64,000 nucleotides of DNA from Paralvinella palmiformis (taxonomy: Eukaryota > Annelida > Polychaeta > Terebellida > Alvinellidae). The stretch is taken from contig JAODUP010000430.1 of the NCBI GenBank assembly GCA_025642065.1, positions 186,001-250,000 on the forward strand. Direction: 5' to 3'. Position 1 is the first letter of the stretch. Each line of letters begins with the position of its first letter. Shown one piece after another: positions 1-13,300 of this stretch. Under the pieces are notes generated by a model, which had not been told where the DNA came from, made no database searches, and was given only the letters and a program-made list of their open reading frames with translations. A program made the translations under genes and the position numbers.

Positions 1-61
1 AGGGTACGACGTTACGCTGTAAATGTTCCTTGATTTAACGCTCTCTTTTTATGTGGACGTA

Positions 62-247
62 TGATGATTGATGTTTGACGGCCACTCTTGTGTGCATGTG
101 GTAGGCTAAATGGGCCGAGCGACCTCCAAAGGTAATGAAGCGAAGTGAAAGATGAAACAACCTTCGGATATGCCCACGCCGAGATTCGAACACGGGTGGT
201 AGTGATCCGTGATCCAACACGCTACCGCTAGACCACGGAGGCGCCCA
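62..247 (-). mobile_element. SINE-A copy 1 (tRNA-derived)
   Basis: On the minus strand the element opens with a tRNA-like head (GCGCCTCCGTGGTCTAGC, A box) and a B box GTTCGAATC. A unique body with ATTACCTTTGGAGGTCGCTC follows, then a tail ending in ATCAATCATC. The direct repeat GACGTATGA flanks it (near 56-64 and 254-262), a probable target duplication. Confidence 0.8.
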
Positions 248-2760
248 TGTGTGACGTATGACATCTGGAGATGTTGTAGCCCATAAACGGATGGCTTAAA
301 AGGTTTATATTGGCACTGGACATCGTGATAACATCCAGATATCAAAAACGTCTACCGTCTCTACTTGCTTAACACAATTCCAATGGTCACTGCTGTTAGA
401 GTAGAAGCTGCGGCAGAAATTATCATCAACAATCATTATGATTTCAATGTCATCGTGACTCCATCAACACAACCACCATCAGGTAGAAGGGAAATAAAGT
501 CTGTTGTTATACACCACCACCATAGAATCCTTGACACACTGTAAATACTGATAAAATCACAGGCAGTTTTTCATCAATTTGAATGGACTCGCATTCGCTA
601 TTACATTTTTAATAATTTTTTAACCACAAAGCTGAATAGAGCGCATAATTTTTACAATTGATGCCAATGCTTCTATTCCTGGCCTTTTATAGATTTTAAA
701 AAAAATTCTTGGCACTATACAACAAATTATAACAAAAATATCAATGCTTTTTATTCTCTGTATCGGATGGAATTTCTATCTTATGTAATACATCATTTGA
801 ATGAACGAATGAATGAACGAGCGATCAGTTCCACGCTATACCCTCCCCAGTGTTAGGGGTGATCCCGAACCCGTACAGACTGGAAGAGTTCAGAGTAATC
901 CAGGAAGCCGCACCATTGTTAAACGGAGCCCAGACCCATTCACATCTTGACAGTGCTGACACCTGGCAGAGCCAATGCCAGGTGTCCAGATGAAAGAACG
1001 GGGAAACATTCGATCTGAAACGGCAACAACTAGTCCACCGTCCAGCTAATCCAGTGGACTAAAATACAAGGGTTAAACATGCGCGGACTAAAACCAGTTC
1101 CTGTTGAAGGTCATTTCCTGTATCTACCATTGATTTGTGCATAGTTCCGGCGTGAGGCCCGGACTGGACATGGAAATCATCACCTGGGGAGCGGTGAATT
1201 ATGTACATTCATAGCAATATTGGCTGGTCATTGTTCGGAGATAAGACACACCTCAAAATCGCGCACTCCGGATGCCTCAAGAGGTAGCCGTCGCACAAGA
1301 AGACCTGTACAACACACGGACAAGGTCTTAACGTCGAAATCGCTGTGGGGGGTATCTGGCTGCGAGAGAGAGAGAGAGAGAGAGAGGCGTACATTCTGAC
1401 ATTCTAATTTGATTGGAGAATATTGGAGAAACACATTCGGCAAACAGCTAAATCCAGTCGAGAATTAAGAAGCTCGGAAGAGCCATCCTTTAAGATCGAC
1501 TACCCGATCCAGCCACAGCACGGGAGAACGTGCCGCTGAGGCGAGCAAATGAATGGAATCAAGATGAGGCAGACAATGGGTTAAGGACGTATGTGGTAAA
1601 TATACGGGTCAAGTAGATCGCTCTTAAAGTACCTCCGTAGCTACACACACACACACACACAACAGAGAGAGAGAGGATAATATTGAAACAGTTCAAATAA
1701 ATCTGACCGAGAAATGATTGCTACGTTGAAGTGGTGTGACACAGAACTGCCAATTCATCTCTCCCAAACAAGACGTCTACCCCCACATGTTATTTCCACT
1801 GCGCCGGCACTGGTCGGGCGTTTATTATGGCCAGTTTTTACCAAAGAGGAGTTAACCAGACAACTGCTTCCTAAGTGTGCGTGGCTTCGATACGCTAAAG
1901 AAATCTCCAGCCACTCTAGCCGAACACGGAGAAGAGTGAGCCATTTTCTGCCTCGACACCACCACCACACGGTGGTATGTACGAGGTACTTCTATCGAGT
2001 TTCAGCGAGCCATAAACCGGGGGGGGGGGGGGGAGGATCTACGCGAGTTTTTAAAAGGGAGAAAAAGCCAAAACAATTACCTTACAGTTGGCAGATAAGA
2101 ATGGCTAATATCTCTGCGGCCCAATCTTCCATCAAGCTGCTGAACGCCGTGCTACTCCGAGAATGTAGACCTCGGGTTAGAAAAATTACCCAAACCAAAT
2201 TTTGGGAGATAATGAAAGCGGCCGAACAGAGCTTTAAAATGATGATGAACCCAATCGGCGTTAAAGAGACACCTGAGAATTGAAGAGTCGGCCAAATATG
2301 ATGTCAGAATAATAATATCGGCTAAATTTAGCCATGGAATGAGGAATGTTGTTAATTTTCATCGGAAATAGGAAAATGGTGCAAAATTTGCTATTAGAAG
2401 CTTGGTAATATTCTGTTTGAGAACGGGTGGTCATTTAAATTCATAGACTGGGTGCGTGATTGGCATTGGCTGCTGGCTAGCGATTGGCTGTCGCGCAATA
2501 GAAATGTGGCCATCAATCAGCCGATTGATCTGGTTGATAACTGGTCTAGCGATGGCTTTGAAGAAGAAAGAAAAAACACAACCAACAAAATGACATATCG
2601 AGGTATTGTTATCTGTCAGCTAAAAACAGGTAACAAAAAATATCTCACCCCATCACCGTAAACCGATGCCAGGTAGAGCACAGTATTACTCGGTTCCCAG
2701 CAGTAACGTCTCTTTTACCATCACCATTAATGTCTCATCTTGTATGGCATACCTTCCTTC

Positions 2761-2807
<47 letters not shown>

Positions 2808-4429
2808 GCCTGTCTGTCTGTCTGTCTGTCTCTCGCTCGCTCTGTGTGTGTGTGTGTGCGCGCGCGCGTGCGTGCGTGCGTTGTATTCCAAATGCTAAGA
2901 GATACACAAAACGAGCGTGAAATCAATAGTACTTTGCCCGCAGCTTGGCGAGCGCGGCGTGCGAGGAAAACACACCTCTACATCACCTAAAGTGTGTAAC
3001 AAAGGGAAAAGGGTTATAAAAAACGCAGCCAAAACAAAAACCGAAGACAGAACGCCAGAATAATGCTCACACCGAAACGATGCTATATCATAGTACCATA
3101 TTGCTGATACTGAGCTGTGATAACGCACACAGGGAGGGGGGGGAGTGGGAAGTTAAAGTTGTACAAGGCTGAAACCATACTCGGTGTCCGAGACCAATAT
3201 GATTGACATAGGTCATCCCCTGGCACAAGGCCCAGCTGATGCCTTGGAACAATTAGGAATGCTGGTCGGGAGGACAGAGGCACGTCATTGCTGAACGGCC
3301 AACCGGTTGGGTGTATCACTAATGACTGGATGGCCACAGGCAAGGTTTTATGGTCGGGATTTGGACGGGAGAAAGCTAGCCCAGCGTCAAATAAAAACCG
3401 TCCCGAGCACGATACTGAGGCCCAAAGCTTGAATGTTATGGGACGAGCAGACGGGGTATCCCACCAACGGGGCCATCTTCTTCCATCTAAAGGGGACGTA
3501 CGACGTGAGGCACGGGTTGGGGTATTCAACAACAAAAATTGTTTGCTAAACATTTTCATGAAGTTCAGTCACGAAGACAGCACAAAGAACATTAAAGTTG
3601 AATTCTTCACAGCACAGTCTTTGCTCAATAATAAGACGACATTCCAGATCCGCCTCTTGTGTTTTGTACTTCTCCATTAACGACTTTAATGTTCGATGTT
3701 TACTTTAATAGAGGAGTTCTACTGAATCACACTCATCCCACTCAATGTTACTCCATGGTAACAACGCTAACCGGGATACTTCGGTTATAAACTGATTAAT
3801 TATTCATAACGGTCAAGCTAAACACAAAAGACTGGCCATTAATAGCAAGCACGAATGCTTTCACATACCAATCCAGGCCAGGTGAAGGGTCGCCGGGGTG
3901 GCCGACCCCCCTGGATATTGGCACGGGTCGTCCATCACACAGTACAAAATGGTCAAAACAGCGCCAAGTTCAGCAAGCTCCATCATCACAACGGTGATGA
4001 TCAAAACACACACTGTTGTTAACAGCCAATATAATATTATATTATAACATTAGAACCCATTAACTGGCATGCAATATCCAGTTTAATTAATAATTCCAAT
4101 ATGAGATATTGATCTTGTCAGAGCTTCAGCAGAAACCTTGGGTCAGGTGTTTTCGTCTTCTCTGTTTTGTTTGAAAAAAATTAAAATACTTTTTTAATCT
4201 GTAAAACCAACTTAGAGGGAGTGATTTTGTGACGAACAATTTGCCCCTTTGGCACTAATAAATTAATGACATACTACGCAAGGCTAAGAATCCCTGTGTG
4301 GTCGCAATCCATTAACCAGGGTGACAGGGGTGTAACTAGGTCATGGAATAATCGTTATTGTTCCTGGTTTGTCTGCTGGGATGTCTGTCTGGAACCATTT
4401 TACCTTTGGCATTGGTCTCTCTCTCTCTT

Positions 4430-4469
<40 letters not shown>

Positions 4470-4744
4470 ACACCTCGGCTAATGTGTCAACCTTGCTACA
4501 GCAGACCCTGGAAATGCTTAACAGCTGATTAACATAAAGAGACAGGTGACAGCCACCTTATATATGGAAGTCCGTCTCACCTGTTAAAGCTTTGTAAACA
4601 AGGCTATCTGGCTGGAGCATCAGTACCTGAAGGATGGGCCGCACTAAGCTCAGACATAATCTAGCACGGAAAATAGCAGCTGGCTTGGTTCACATCACAA
4701 TACACTATAATTGACCAGCACTATCTGTGACCTTGACTGGCTAT
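248..4744. other. No gene recognised; probable tetraspanin intron or flank
   Basis: The stretch holds (GA)n at 1369-1387, (CA)n at 1643-1661, a G12 run at 2021, the CTGT array and (CA)n at 4433-4463. Open frames at 1714-2283 and 3083-3680 show no family resemblance, codon signature or splice links. Confidence 0.5.
2761..2881 (+). repeat. (CTGT)n followed by (TG)n(CG)n
   Basis: About 17 tetranucleotide units are followed by a CTCGCTCG bridge and an alternating purine-pyrimidine tract GTGTGTGTGCGCGCGCGCGT. Several overlapping open frames here are repeat artefacts. Confidence 0.95.
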
Positions 4745-5440
4745 ACTACACAGTCGCCTGAACGCCTGTACAACGTTAATAAGCCAACACAGTCGCCTGA
4801 ACAGCGTATATTATAACACACGGAAACAATCACCTGAACACCAGGTATTTTAAAACCAGTAAAATGACACCTGAATCCATATATTTTGATAAGCCTACGC
4901 AATCACCTGAACACATCATTTTAATTAATTAGCATAATTTGAACCAACAGAACGACCTGGAGCGATGTTATCATCTGACTGTCACATATTCTGATAAAGC
5001 AACACACACCACTCACCTAACTGTCACATATTCTAATAAACCAACATATTCACCTGAACTAACACAAAATCTGTATACAATGTATTTTAATAAACCAACA
5101 CAATCATCTGAACTGACGCAATCATCTACCTACATGCTATGTATTTTAATCAAACACAATCACCTGAACAACACATATTTTCAAAAGCCGAACACAATCA
5201 CCCAGATCAACACAATCACCCAGTCACTACTTACTGCGTCACCAGACAGACCTCACCATCACCGAACCAATCGCCTTGACATCACACATTATAGATCATG
5301 CCAAGACAATCACTCATCATTAATCACCGGAACCCCAAACACCCATATTACACCAAACATTATCACGTGGACCAACAATATCATGCGGACCAAGACAATC
5401 ACGTGTCCCAAGACAAACCGCCGGGACCCCTTGTTGCATA
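4745..5440 (+). repeat. Degenerate minisatellite, unit about 39-50 bp
   Basis: The core CACAATCACCTGAAC and variants, followed by an ATATTTTAATAAGCCAA-like spacer, recurs more than ten times with drift. A 168-codon open frame across it is a by-product of the repeat. Confidence 0.7.
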
Positions 5441-8400
5441 CCTAACCACATAATTACCATTTAGAGCGAGCAAGTAGTCCGCCTGAGCATGGCAAGCTAA
5501 TTACCAATCACGCCGTAACACACCTGTACATTAGATGTCACATGACCGCTAACAAAGTAGCCACTCTCTGCTAATGACAGCAAACGCATTGTTTGTTTTG
5601 TTTTTTGGTCAACTATCTGAGGGTCACGTGATTCAACGGCTCCTCGCACAATACAGCCCCCTGATCAGCTGGCTTCGTAATCACATTTAGGCTCATAAAA
5701 TGGACTGACCGCATCAAACGGATGGGGTTATTTTAAGCCAGCCTATACCTAAAAGTAGCAGAAAGAACCCGATTTTGGGCTGAAAGGAATCAACGCAACA
5801 TATCATCTCTCTCTCTCTCTCTTTCAACCAATAATATTAGTCCACAGAGAGATGTCTGGGAGAAATCATCAAATGACCTTTATTTGGCAACAATAAATAT
5901 ACCGTATGGTGATGACAACCATTGTCCCATAATGTTCATTTAACACAAAGGGCCAACCAGTAATACTTCATTCTTGTTATTACAGAATCCTGTGCCGTAT
6001 TCTATTCACTTGTCCGTTAACTCTGGATACTTTAAGTATATCCTCCAGCCGATGGCCACATTCCATCATCCCAATAATAATAATAATAATTTAGATTAAA
6101 TAAAGCAACATTTCTATCAACAACCATTCAAAGGCATTGTACGATGAAGCCACCAATAAGAGGCATCTAGAACGTGATTAGAAATGTTGAACTGTGGACA
6201 TTATTTACCTAGAAAGGTAGCCTCAAAGAGGTGAGATTTAAGAACCGATTCAAACCTTTCAAATGCCAGGATTTGTTTTCTCCGTAAGCGGCCAGTTTGA
6301 TGCGCAACAAGTGAGCGTTTTGATGATTTTTCTGCTGCTTAAAACATAAAAGGATGTACGAGATGATTCACAGAGCTAAGCACTGGTGACGTCACAAGGC
6401 AATGTCAAGAAAATAAATGGGGCCTATTTCGAAGCTCATTGGCCGCAGAAAATCAGACCGTCTTCCATGCATGAAAACTATATTAGAATGCGGCGGTTGT
6501 TATACATAAATATGACGATAATAACTTTTATTTCATGATTGACAATATAGTGTAAAGAAAAACGTCATTTATTGATATGAAAATAGAGCAGCAAAGTTGC
6601 CCTTTAATTCACTTTCGGCAACCTGTCTTAAAATACGGACACCTCAACGCCAAAATAAATTCATATTAAATCATTTTATCCAATAACAGTTGACTGATTG
6701 ACAGGAGAGTACATGATCACCTTTTGATGGACAAGAGTTGAATGGAGTTGACTCGTTTAGCCCCGACGCTGATCGTACCTGGCCGTGGGGTGACTCCCAG
6801 GGAAACGTCCCACAATAACAGGTGGGAGTCGGATTCAAACTCAGCACCTGGTGATTTGCAGTGTAGTACAGTATTCTAAAAACGATACCATCGGAGAGTA
6901 CCCCTTGATGGACGTAATGACACTGCCAATGATATACTGCCAGTTTGTCGCTAAAATCTTGAAATTAATATCCTGTCTGACACTCCTAGTTAATTATCCC
7001 ACACAATTAGCCTTATCAGCCAAAATGCAGACCTTTAATCATCCATCTATAAATAGCTTCACATCATAATATCTCCTACTCTCTGGTCTACATTCCATCA
7101 CCTACTACAGAGGTACAGAGATATTTACATATCATTATTGTTTTACTTCTGTCAAGTTCTCATTTCCATGTAAACCAACTGAGGATTTTGAAAGTTGAGT
7201 GAGAGTCCTTACATCTGACAGAAACTGTGCGATTTGAACCCATACTAAACATCTGAATAAACCACACAGTGTTACCAATTTCCCGGGAAGCAACGCCACA
7301 TCAACACTACCCCCCCCCCCCCGACTGTGAGTGGGAAATACTGTTAATTTCTAGGAAATACTAGTAAATAAAACTAGTGGCTGAAAGAAGGCTCTTTTCT
7401 TGTAACCGAATTCAAACAACTGTACAAATTTACTAGCAAAATATCCAATGAACCCTGGACTTGCTAAATCAGCACTGAAAACGTTATCCAAACTAAACTT
7501 TCAAACAACAGACTTAAGGACCCTGTTAATCTACTAAAGCGCACCGTGTGTTATCATTACATCCGCGATAAAAGATTCAACTAACCAGTAATGTATTACA
7601 AGTGTTTGTGTTACAGAAAATTAAACGAAAGTTTATAATAAAAACCATCTCGTTTCTAATCTTTCAGTGGCAATGTACCACATATCTACATATTTTATAC
7701 TAGTTGCTATCATTTAAGGCCATATGACGATAGCATTTGTCATTTACCATCAAATGCCAGAAATGGTCATTAAATCCACCATTTCCAAAACACAACAAAT
7801 AAGACAATTGCCATTAATTAATATTTCCCAATATGGCTGACATTTCCCAATATTTCCCACCCTCGGGTGTTTACCACATCACCAACTACACTGTTCGAGG
7901 CACATTCCGTATCCTACAGTATTGGATGAAAAAGACTTAATGTAGCAAATCGGCTTATTACTGAAAAACAGAATCTGTGCGATATTTATGATGTAAAACC
8001 AAGTGATGCACCATATAGCTATGACGCGTGATGGCTCATTTAAAACAAAACAAAGAACTACCAGCAGAATACCATCATCCGCTGGACGCCTTCCGAGATG
8101 AGACAATTTCTTAAATACGATCTAACCAAACAGAATGCTACATTTGTGTTTGTTCATTGAGCCTTCAGAGACCGAGTCGGTCTCTCCCATTAAGATTCTT
8201 CAAAGGTAAATTTCATCACGGCCTAATCATCGCCATCAGCATCACCTGAACGCCAACTTCACCAGGCCGCACCCCAAAAACAGGTCTACCATCATCGTGG
8301 CTCATCATCGCCTGGCTCATACGCTATCATCCACCACCACGGTCTGAGCCAAATTAGAACCATACACGTCATCATACATCACCTTAGATGAAGTGACTGA

Positions 8401-9599
8401 ATGCACTGTTAAATTATTGGCTACATTTAAATGGATGTGCAATCTTCAGACCCCCCTCCCCCTCCCCCGACTTCTGCTTAAACAAACATCGTTGCTATAT
8501 TAAGATTCCGGACCGCGTTTTATGAGAAAACGAGAGGCAAAGGGTTAACTACCGCTCCAGAATCGATGGCGGTAGGTGCCACCTCCACATGTCAACAATG
8601 GACAAATTTTCAGGGAAAGATATAATAATAATAATAATAACTAGGAATAAATTAAACAGCAACGGCTGGTTAATTGCTCTCCAATGTAAACACAGAGAAA
8701 CAAACAATGTTTACAACCGATGACTGATGAACAACCCGAACTGGAGGCAGTAACCGAGGAAAAACGGCCCCCTTGAGAAGATAGATACAAGCCACAGCAT
8801 GCTAACATTGCTGACTAATATTTATCGCCATTTTCCGATGAACAAAGGAAGCCTAACATCCGTGTGACTATCAGCCGATATCGGCTGTAATTAATGACTG
8901 ATAGAATTTAATTTAAGACCAATCCTATTCTCCGTCCCATTCGGACTTAAATCGATCACTCACTGACCGCGCACAAGCGTTATCGCTTCGAATATCGACT
9001 AAAACAACTATAATTGAATCAAACATAAAAGACCAACGTCTGGCATTACCCGGGATGCTGCCTAAATAAAGCTGGGCTTTAAAGACAGGTTCCACCCTTT
9101 ATAACGGAGGCTCGCAACAGGGATGGAGAGGGGGGGGGGTGGCAGGGAATTGTTCGTGCTCCTTTATGACGGTTTGTCCCCGTGAACCAAACGTTGGTAA
9201 AAACTGGTTCTACTTGATATACAGGACACAGCTTCATTGTGATTCATACGTGCCGCGAATGAGAGGGAAACGTCGAACAAATCATCATTATAAATATACC
9301 TAAATTGGTCTACAGGCGTTAACGATGAGTCAACCACGTGATCTATGCTACACACACACACAAACACTAAGTACTGTATATTAACACTCCCCGTGATGAG
9401 GTTAATACACGACCAAGTATTGACAATTATTCATTCTAATGAACGCCAGTCGGAATGCCGAAAAAACCGCAGAGCTTGTTGTTAGTACAGAGCCTAATAA
9501 AAGAACGATTTCCACGATTTGAAATGATATCCATCGTCGTTTGATTAAATATATCAAATATGTCATTTTCCAACCAAAAAAATAAACCAAACAGTTGGG
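5441..9599. other. No gene recognised; AT-rich unique DNA
   Basis: There are scattered tRNA-SINE-like relics (for example near 6815-6880 and 7220-7280), a C16 run at about 7307-7322, and a 16-bp perfect palindrome CAGCCGATATCGGCTG at 8872-8887. No coding signal was found on either strand. Confidence 0.5.
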
Positions 9600-9793
9600 G
9601 CGCCTCCGTGGTCTAACTGGTAGCGCGTTGGATCACAAATCACTACCACCCGAGTTCGAATCTCGGCGCGCGCATATCCGAATGGTGTTTCATCTTTGAT
9701 TTCGCTTCATTACCTTTGGAGGTCGCTCGGCCCATTTAGCCTACCATGTGCACAAAAGTGGCCGTAAAACATCAATGACCACCATCATCATCA
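9600..9793 (+). mobile_element. SINE-A copy 2 (tRNA-derived)
   Basis: This is a near-complete plus-strand copy: A box TGGTCTAACTGG, B box GTTCGAATC, body with TTACCTTTGGAGGTCGCTC, and an ATCATCATC tail. Flanking CCAAACAGTTG and CCAAAAACAGTTG look like a target duplication with a slipped A run. Confidence 0.85.
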
Positions 9794-10365
9794 GCCAAAA
9801 ACAGTTGAATCCAAAGTTTGCACATCGCCAAAAGAGACAGCGTGGTAAGGCAGACAAGACAGGACCCAACTTGAACGCTGTCAGAATGGAAGCAGCGTTG
9901 ACAGATTAGTAAAGGGTTAAACATATAGCTAAATGTGCAAATAGCAACATTAATGATTCATGTTGTCTGAAAACAACTACCTATGGTAACGCCCTGATAA
10001 ATACTGCATCGTGATCTTAACTGGTAGAATAACGGGACAGTTATCTCTCGACAGGCGGAACAGTTGCCAGCCGGGACAACAGCTGTCTGGACAGGGTATT
10101 GTCGGATAGGACAACAGAACAGCTGTCGGGACAGGTCCCTAGGGGGACAATAAGAGAGTTGGCCTACCGATTAAAACAATAAAACGCTCGTCTTTATAGG
10201 CAGCACAAGAGAATGGCTGCTTTATGGGTGGAACAAAAGAAGAAACACATCGAAAATGATGACAAACGGGAACATCGTAAAACAACAGTTACAAGTCACT
10301 TGTTTACTAAATGTATAATTGTACACGTTTATGTTGAATAGATTAAAGACCACTCCATATAAACG

Positions 10366-10551
10366 TGATGATTAACGTTTTACGGCAACTTTCGTGCACA
10401 TGGTAGCCTAAATGGGCCGTGCGACCTCCAAAGGTAATGAAGCGAAGTCAAAGATGAAACACCCTTCAGATATGTCCACGCCGACATTCGAAATCAGGTG
10501 ATAGAGTGACCTGTGATCCAACGCGCTACCAGTTAGACCACGGAGGCGCCC
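10366..10551 (-). mobile_element. SINE-A copy 3 (tRNA-derived)
   Basis: This minus-strand copy has the same head, body and TGATGATT tail. It lies 573 bp from copy 2 in opposite orientation. The B box is slightly decayed and no clear target duplication is visible. Confidence 0.8.
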
Positions 10552-11367
10552 TACTCCCGTAAACAGCAGATGTGTTAATTATGTGTTGATTGTGTCAAAA
10601 TATGACCCTATCATAATAAAAATAATAACGCACCTGAATCATACACCGGCAATAATGATACATATGTAAATAAGTATTCTACCATTAGAATAATTTATTA
10701 TTATAACCAGGTGACTTTGATAAAATGAGATAAAAGTAACAACTACACAGAAGCGGTGGCGTGTGTGTGTGGGTGTCCGTCTATCCATCCGTGCGTGACT
10801 TCTCCCTAGCAACAACACAACGTTTCAACCAATCATATACCACAATATAAGTGAAATCAATTAATACAACATTTACTGTCTGTTACCTGTATAACTGTAC
10901 TCTAACTTTGCTAGAGAACGAATCCCCCCCCCCCCGGAACACTTTTATACCTGACCCGTGATAGCTCTCTCTATTCCGTACCTCAAACATCAACAAAACA
11001 CGACCTTACCCGTTGAATATTTTAACCAGGAGGAGTCCGTAATATCAGATGAACTAGAATTGGTCATTTGTTATTAAATGTAGGATGCATTATTACCTCA
11101 CAGAAGGCGGAGAATTCCTGTGGTGATAATCCTCACGATCAATCATAATTAGATAACGTAAGGAAATAGCCACTGTGCGTAATGAATAGAAATCCAGGTG
11201 GTGTTTATGTGTGTGTAAATGAGAAAAGGCCATGACGAGCCATAAACGTATACATTACAACGACCATGGTACACCACGTTCACATACATAGAGAAATGCT
11301 AGAGCAGTAATGATACACTGTGCCAGCATGAATATATTATGATACACTTTAGAACAGCCACGATACA

Positions 11368-11715
11368 CTGTGTGCCATCAGAAAACTATCATGACACACC
11401 CTGTAACAACCATGATGCATGGCACTGTGCCAACAGAAAACTATCACGGCACACCTTGGAACAACCATGATACATGGCACTGTGCCATCAGAACACACCC
11501 TGGAACAACAATGATACATGGCACTGTGCCATCAGAAAACTATCAGGACACACCTTGGTACAATCAGAAAACATTTCCCGAAACACTCACGATACCCACC
11601 ACCCGGAAACACTAAAACAACCATGATACAGTCCAGAATAAACACGAAACATTGTGGAACAATCATGAAACACCGTGGAACAATCGTGAAACACTGTGGA
11701 ACAATCATGATGATA
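11368..11715 (+). repeat. Minisatellite, unit about 55 bp
   Basis: Units contain ATGGCACTGTGCCATCAGAA, ACTATCAYGRCACACC and TGGAACAACCATGATACATG. About four good copies are followed by shorter derivatives (GTGGAACAATCATGAAACAC). Confidence 0.7.
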
Positions 11716-12952
11716 TAGCCAAGATACGTTCACCGTCACTGGACAGCAAATAATCAATATGATTAATACAAAGCTGAAGTGGCTTGTTCACAACGAGCTG
11801 ACAAACTAAGTCAAAATATAATGGCTCCTGCCGAGACAGATCTGGAGCCGTACAGACAGAAATCAATAGTTCAGTACTCGGAACACATACTGGATTAATC
11901 TTGAAAACATCACCATCCTGCTGATGGCATAAATATATAGATGGATTATTATAATATAAATACGTGAAATGAGTCTGTTTTCACCCAGCTGTTAAGATCT
12001 CTCCATATTTTGCTGATGTGCTCAGCTGATATCACCCCCTATAATAAGGTTGTCAGCATTTCTTGTAACAGAGATTAAATATAACTAGGCCAACAAATAA
12101 CAAAAATACCTATTGTATTATCTAAACTTACTTCTCAGAGCACTGTCAACAACATACACACACGCTTTATTGTCTACCACGCATGGACATAGTTCCTGTT
12201 AACACAAGGTATATATAATAAGTGCAATATTGTACTCTAATTTCTGACTTGCTATTAAAACAAAACTACACTGACACTTCACTATCATCAACAAACACCA
12301 CGTGGTTTCCAATAAATGCACAACGTACAAAAGCAAGGCCTCTAATATTGGCTAATAATTTCTTAATAATTGTTTGGAATATTTACTGATCAGCATAATA
12401 ACACAAGCTTGACATGTGTCATTTATTTTTTTGAAAAGAAACAAACATATACTTGTCCAATGATCCCTAAACAAAATAGAAATCAAAACTTGTGATGCAC
12501 CAATATTTCTAACAGGGTTGAAAAAAAATTAGATTTAAAACAATCGAATTATTTTATTCTGGTGACTAGTCCCCATATTTCCTAGACATTGCCCAACACA
12601 ATGTTTTCACCACAACTTCAGTCTTATCAAAGTATAACCACACACAGGCCTGTTTTCAGCCAGATATTGTGAACTATCAGTGCATACTGATAAAATACAC
12701 AATACTGTAATCTCAAAGTTGCAGAGTCATATTTTGTTTCTGGTATGTATTCAGCATGAGATAACTATCAATAGCGAATCTATGTGAATAGTCACCTTTT
12801 AATAGTTATATGTCCATCCAGGCTAAACACCAAGTGCTTAACATTAGCTCAATGATCCTCTAAATGCCTAGAAAATATATCATTTTACATGTCAGATCAT
12901 CCCCAAATTTATCCAATTTAACATACTGACATCTTCTGTTGTGTTGATCTAA

Positions 12953-13036
12953 AAAAAAATCAATCAAATATAAATCTAATTAGTCACAAAAAAATCAATC
13001 AAATATAAATCTAATTAGTCACAAAAAAATCAATAA
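12953..13036 (+). repeat. 35-bp tandem repeat, about 2.4 copies
   Basis: The unit AAAAAAATCAATCAAATATA plus AATCTAATTAGTCAC repeats with an exact 35-bp period and almost no divergence, so it is recent. Confidence 0.8.
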
Positions 13037-13092
13037 AACTAAATTTCCATTTTTGGCAACGATTTAAATCATAAACGATTCTAACCACATAC

Positions 13093-13300
13093 CACCTCTC
13101 TGGCCTTATGGATAGAACGTTGGACTACTTACTCATGGTTATGTTCATGTTGTTCAAATCCCAGCCATTCCACTATAGTAGGAGTTTTTCATCCAACCAG
13201 GCAACTGGCAAGGATTTCTCACCGAATATGTGATATATTGTAAATTCCAAATCTAGGTAGAATTAGTACCTGTGGTTAACCAGGAAATTACTACCTTATT
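13093..13300 (+). mobile_element. SINE-C copy 1 (tRNA-derived)
   Basis: A tRNA-like head (CTCTGGCCTTATGGATAGAA, B box GTTCAAATCCC) is followed by AGGAGTTTTTCATCCAACCA and ACTGGCAAGGATTTCTCACC. The same order recurs in the copy at 60031-60315. Confidence 0.6.

Noticed and set aside
1714..2283. 189-codon plus-strand open frame
   Set aside because: It spans a G12 homopolymer, has no recognisable domain, no splice context and no family resemblance. Its length is possible by chance in this less AT-rich patch.
3083..3680. Overlapping open frames of 158 (minus) and 130 (plus) codons
   Set aside because: They overlap on opposite strands and neither resembles a protein family; probably chance frames in a GC-richer stretch.
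4939..5445. 168-codon plus-strand frame rich in Thr, Asn, His
   Set aside because: It is the translation of the degenerate minisatellite, not a gene.
9600..9675. Possible tRNA gene
   Set aside because: A and B boxes are present, but the same sequence recurs with a shared non-tRNA body and tail, so it is the head of SINE-A. The same holds for 20150-20225 and 13093-13165.
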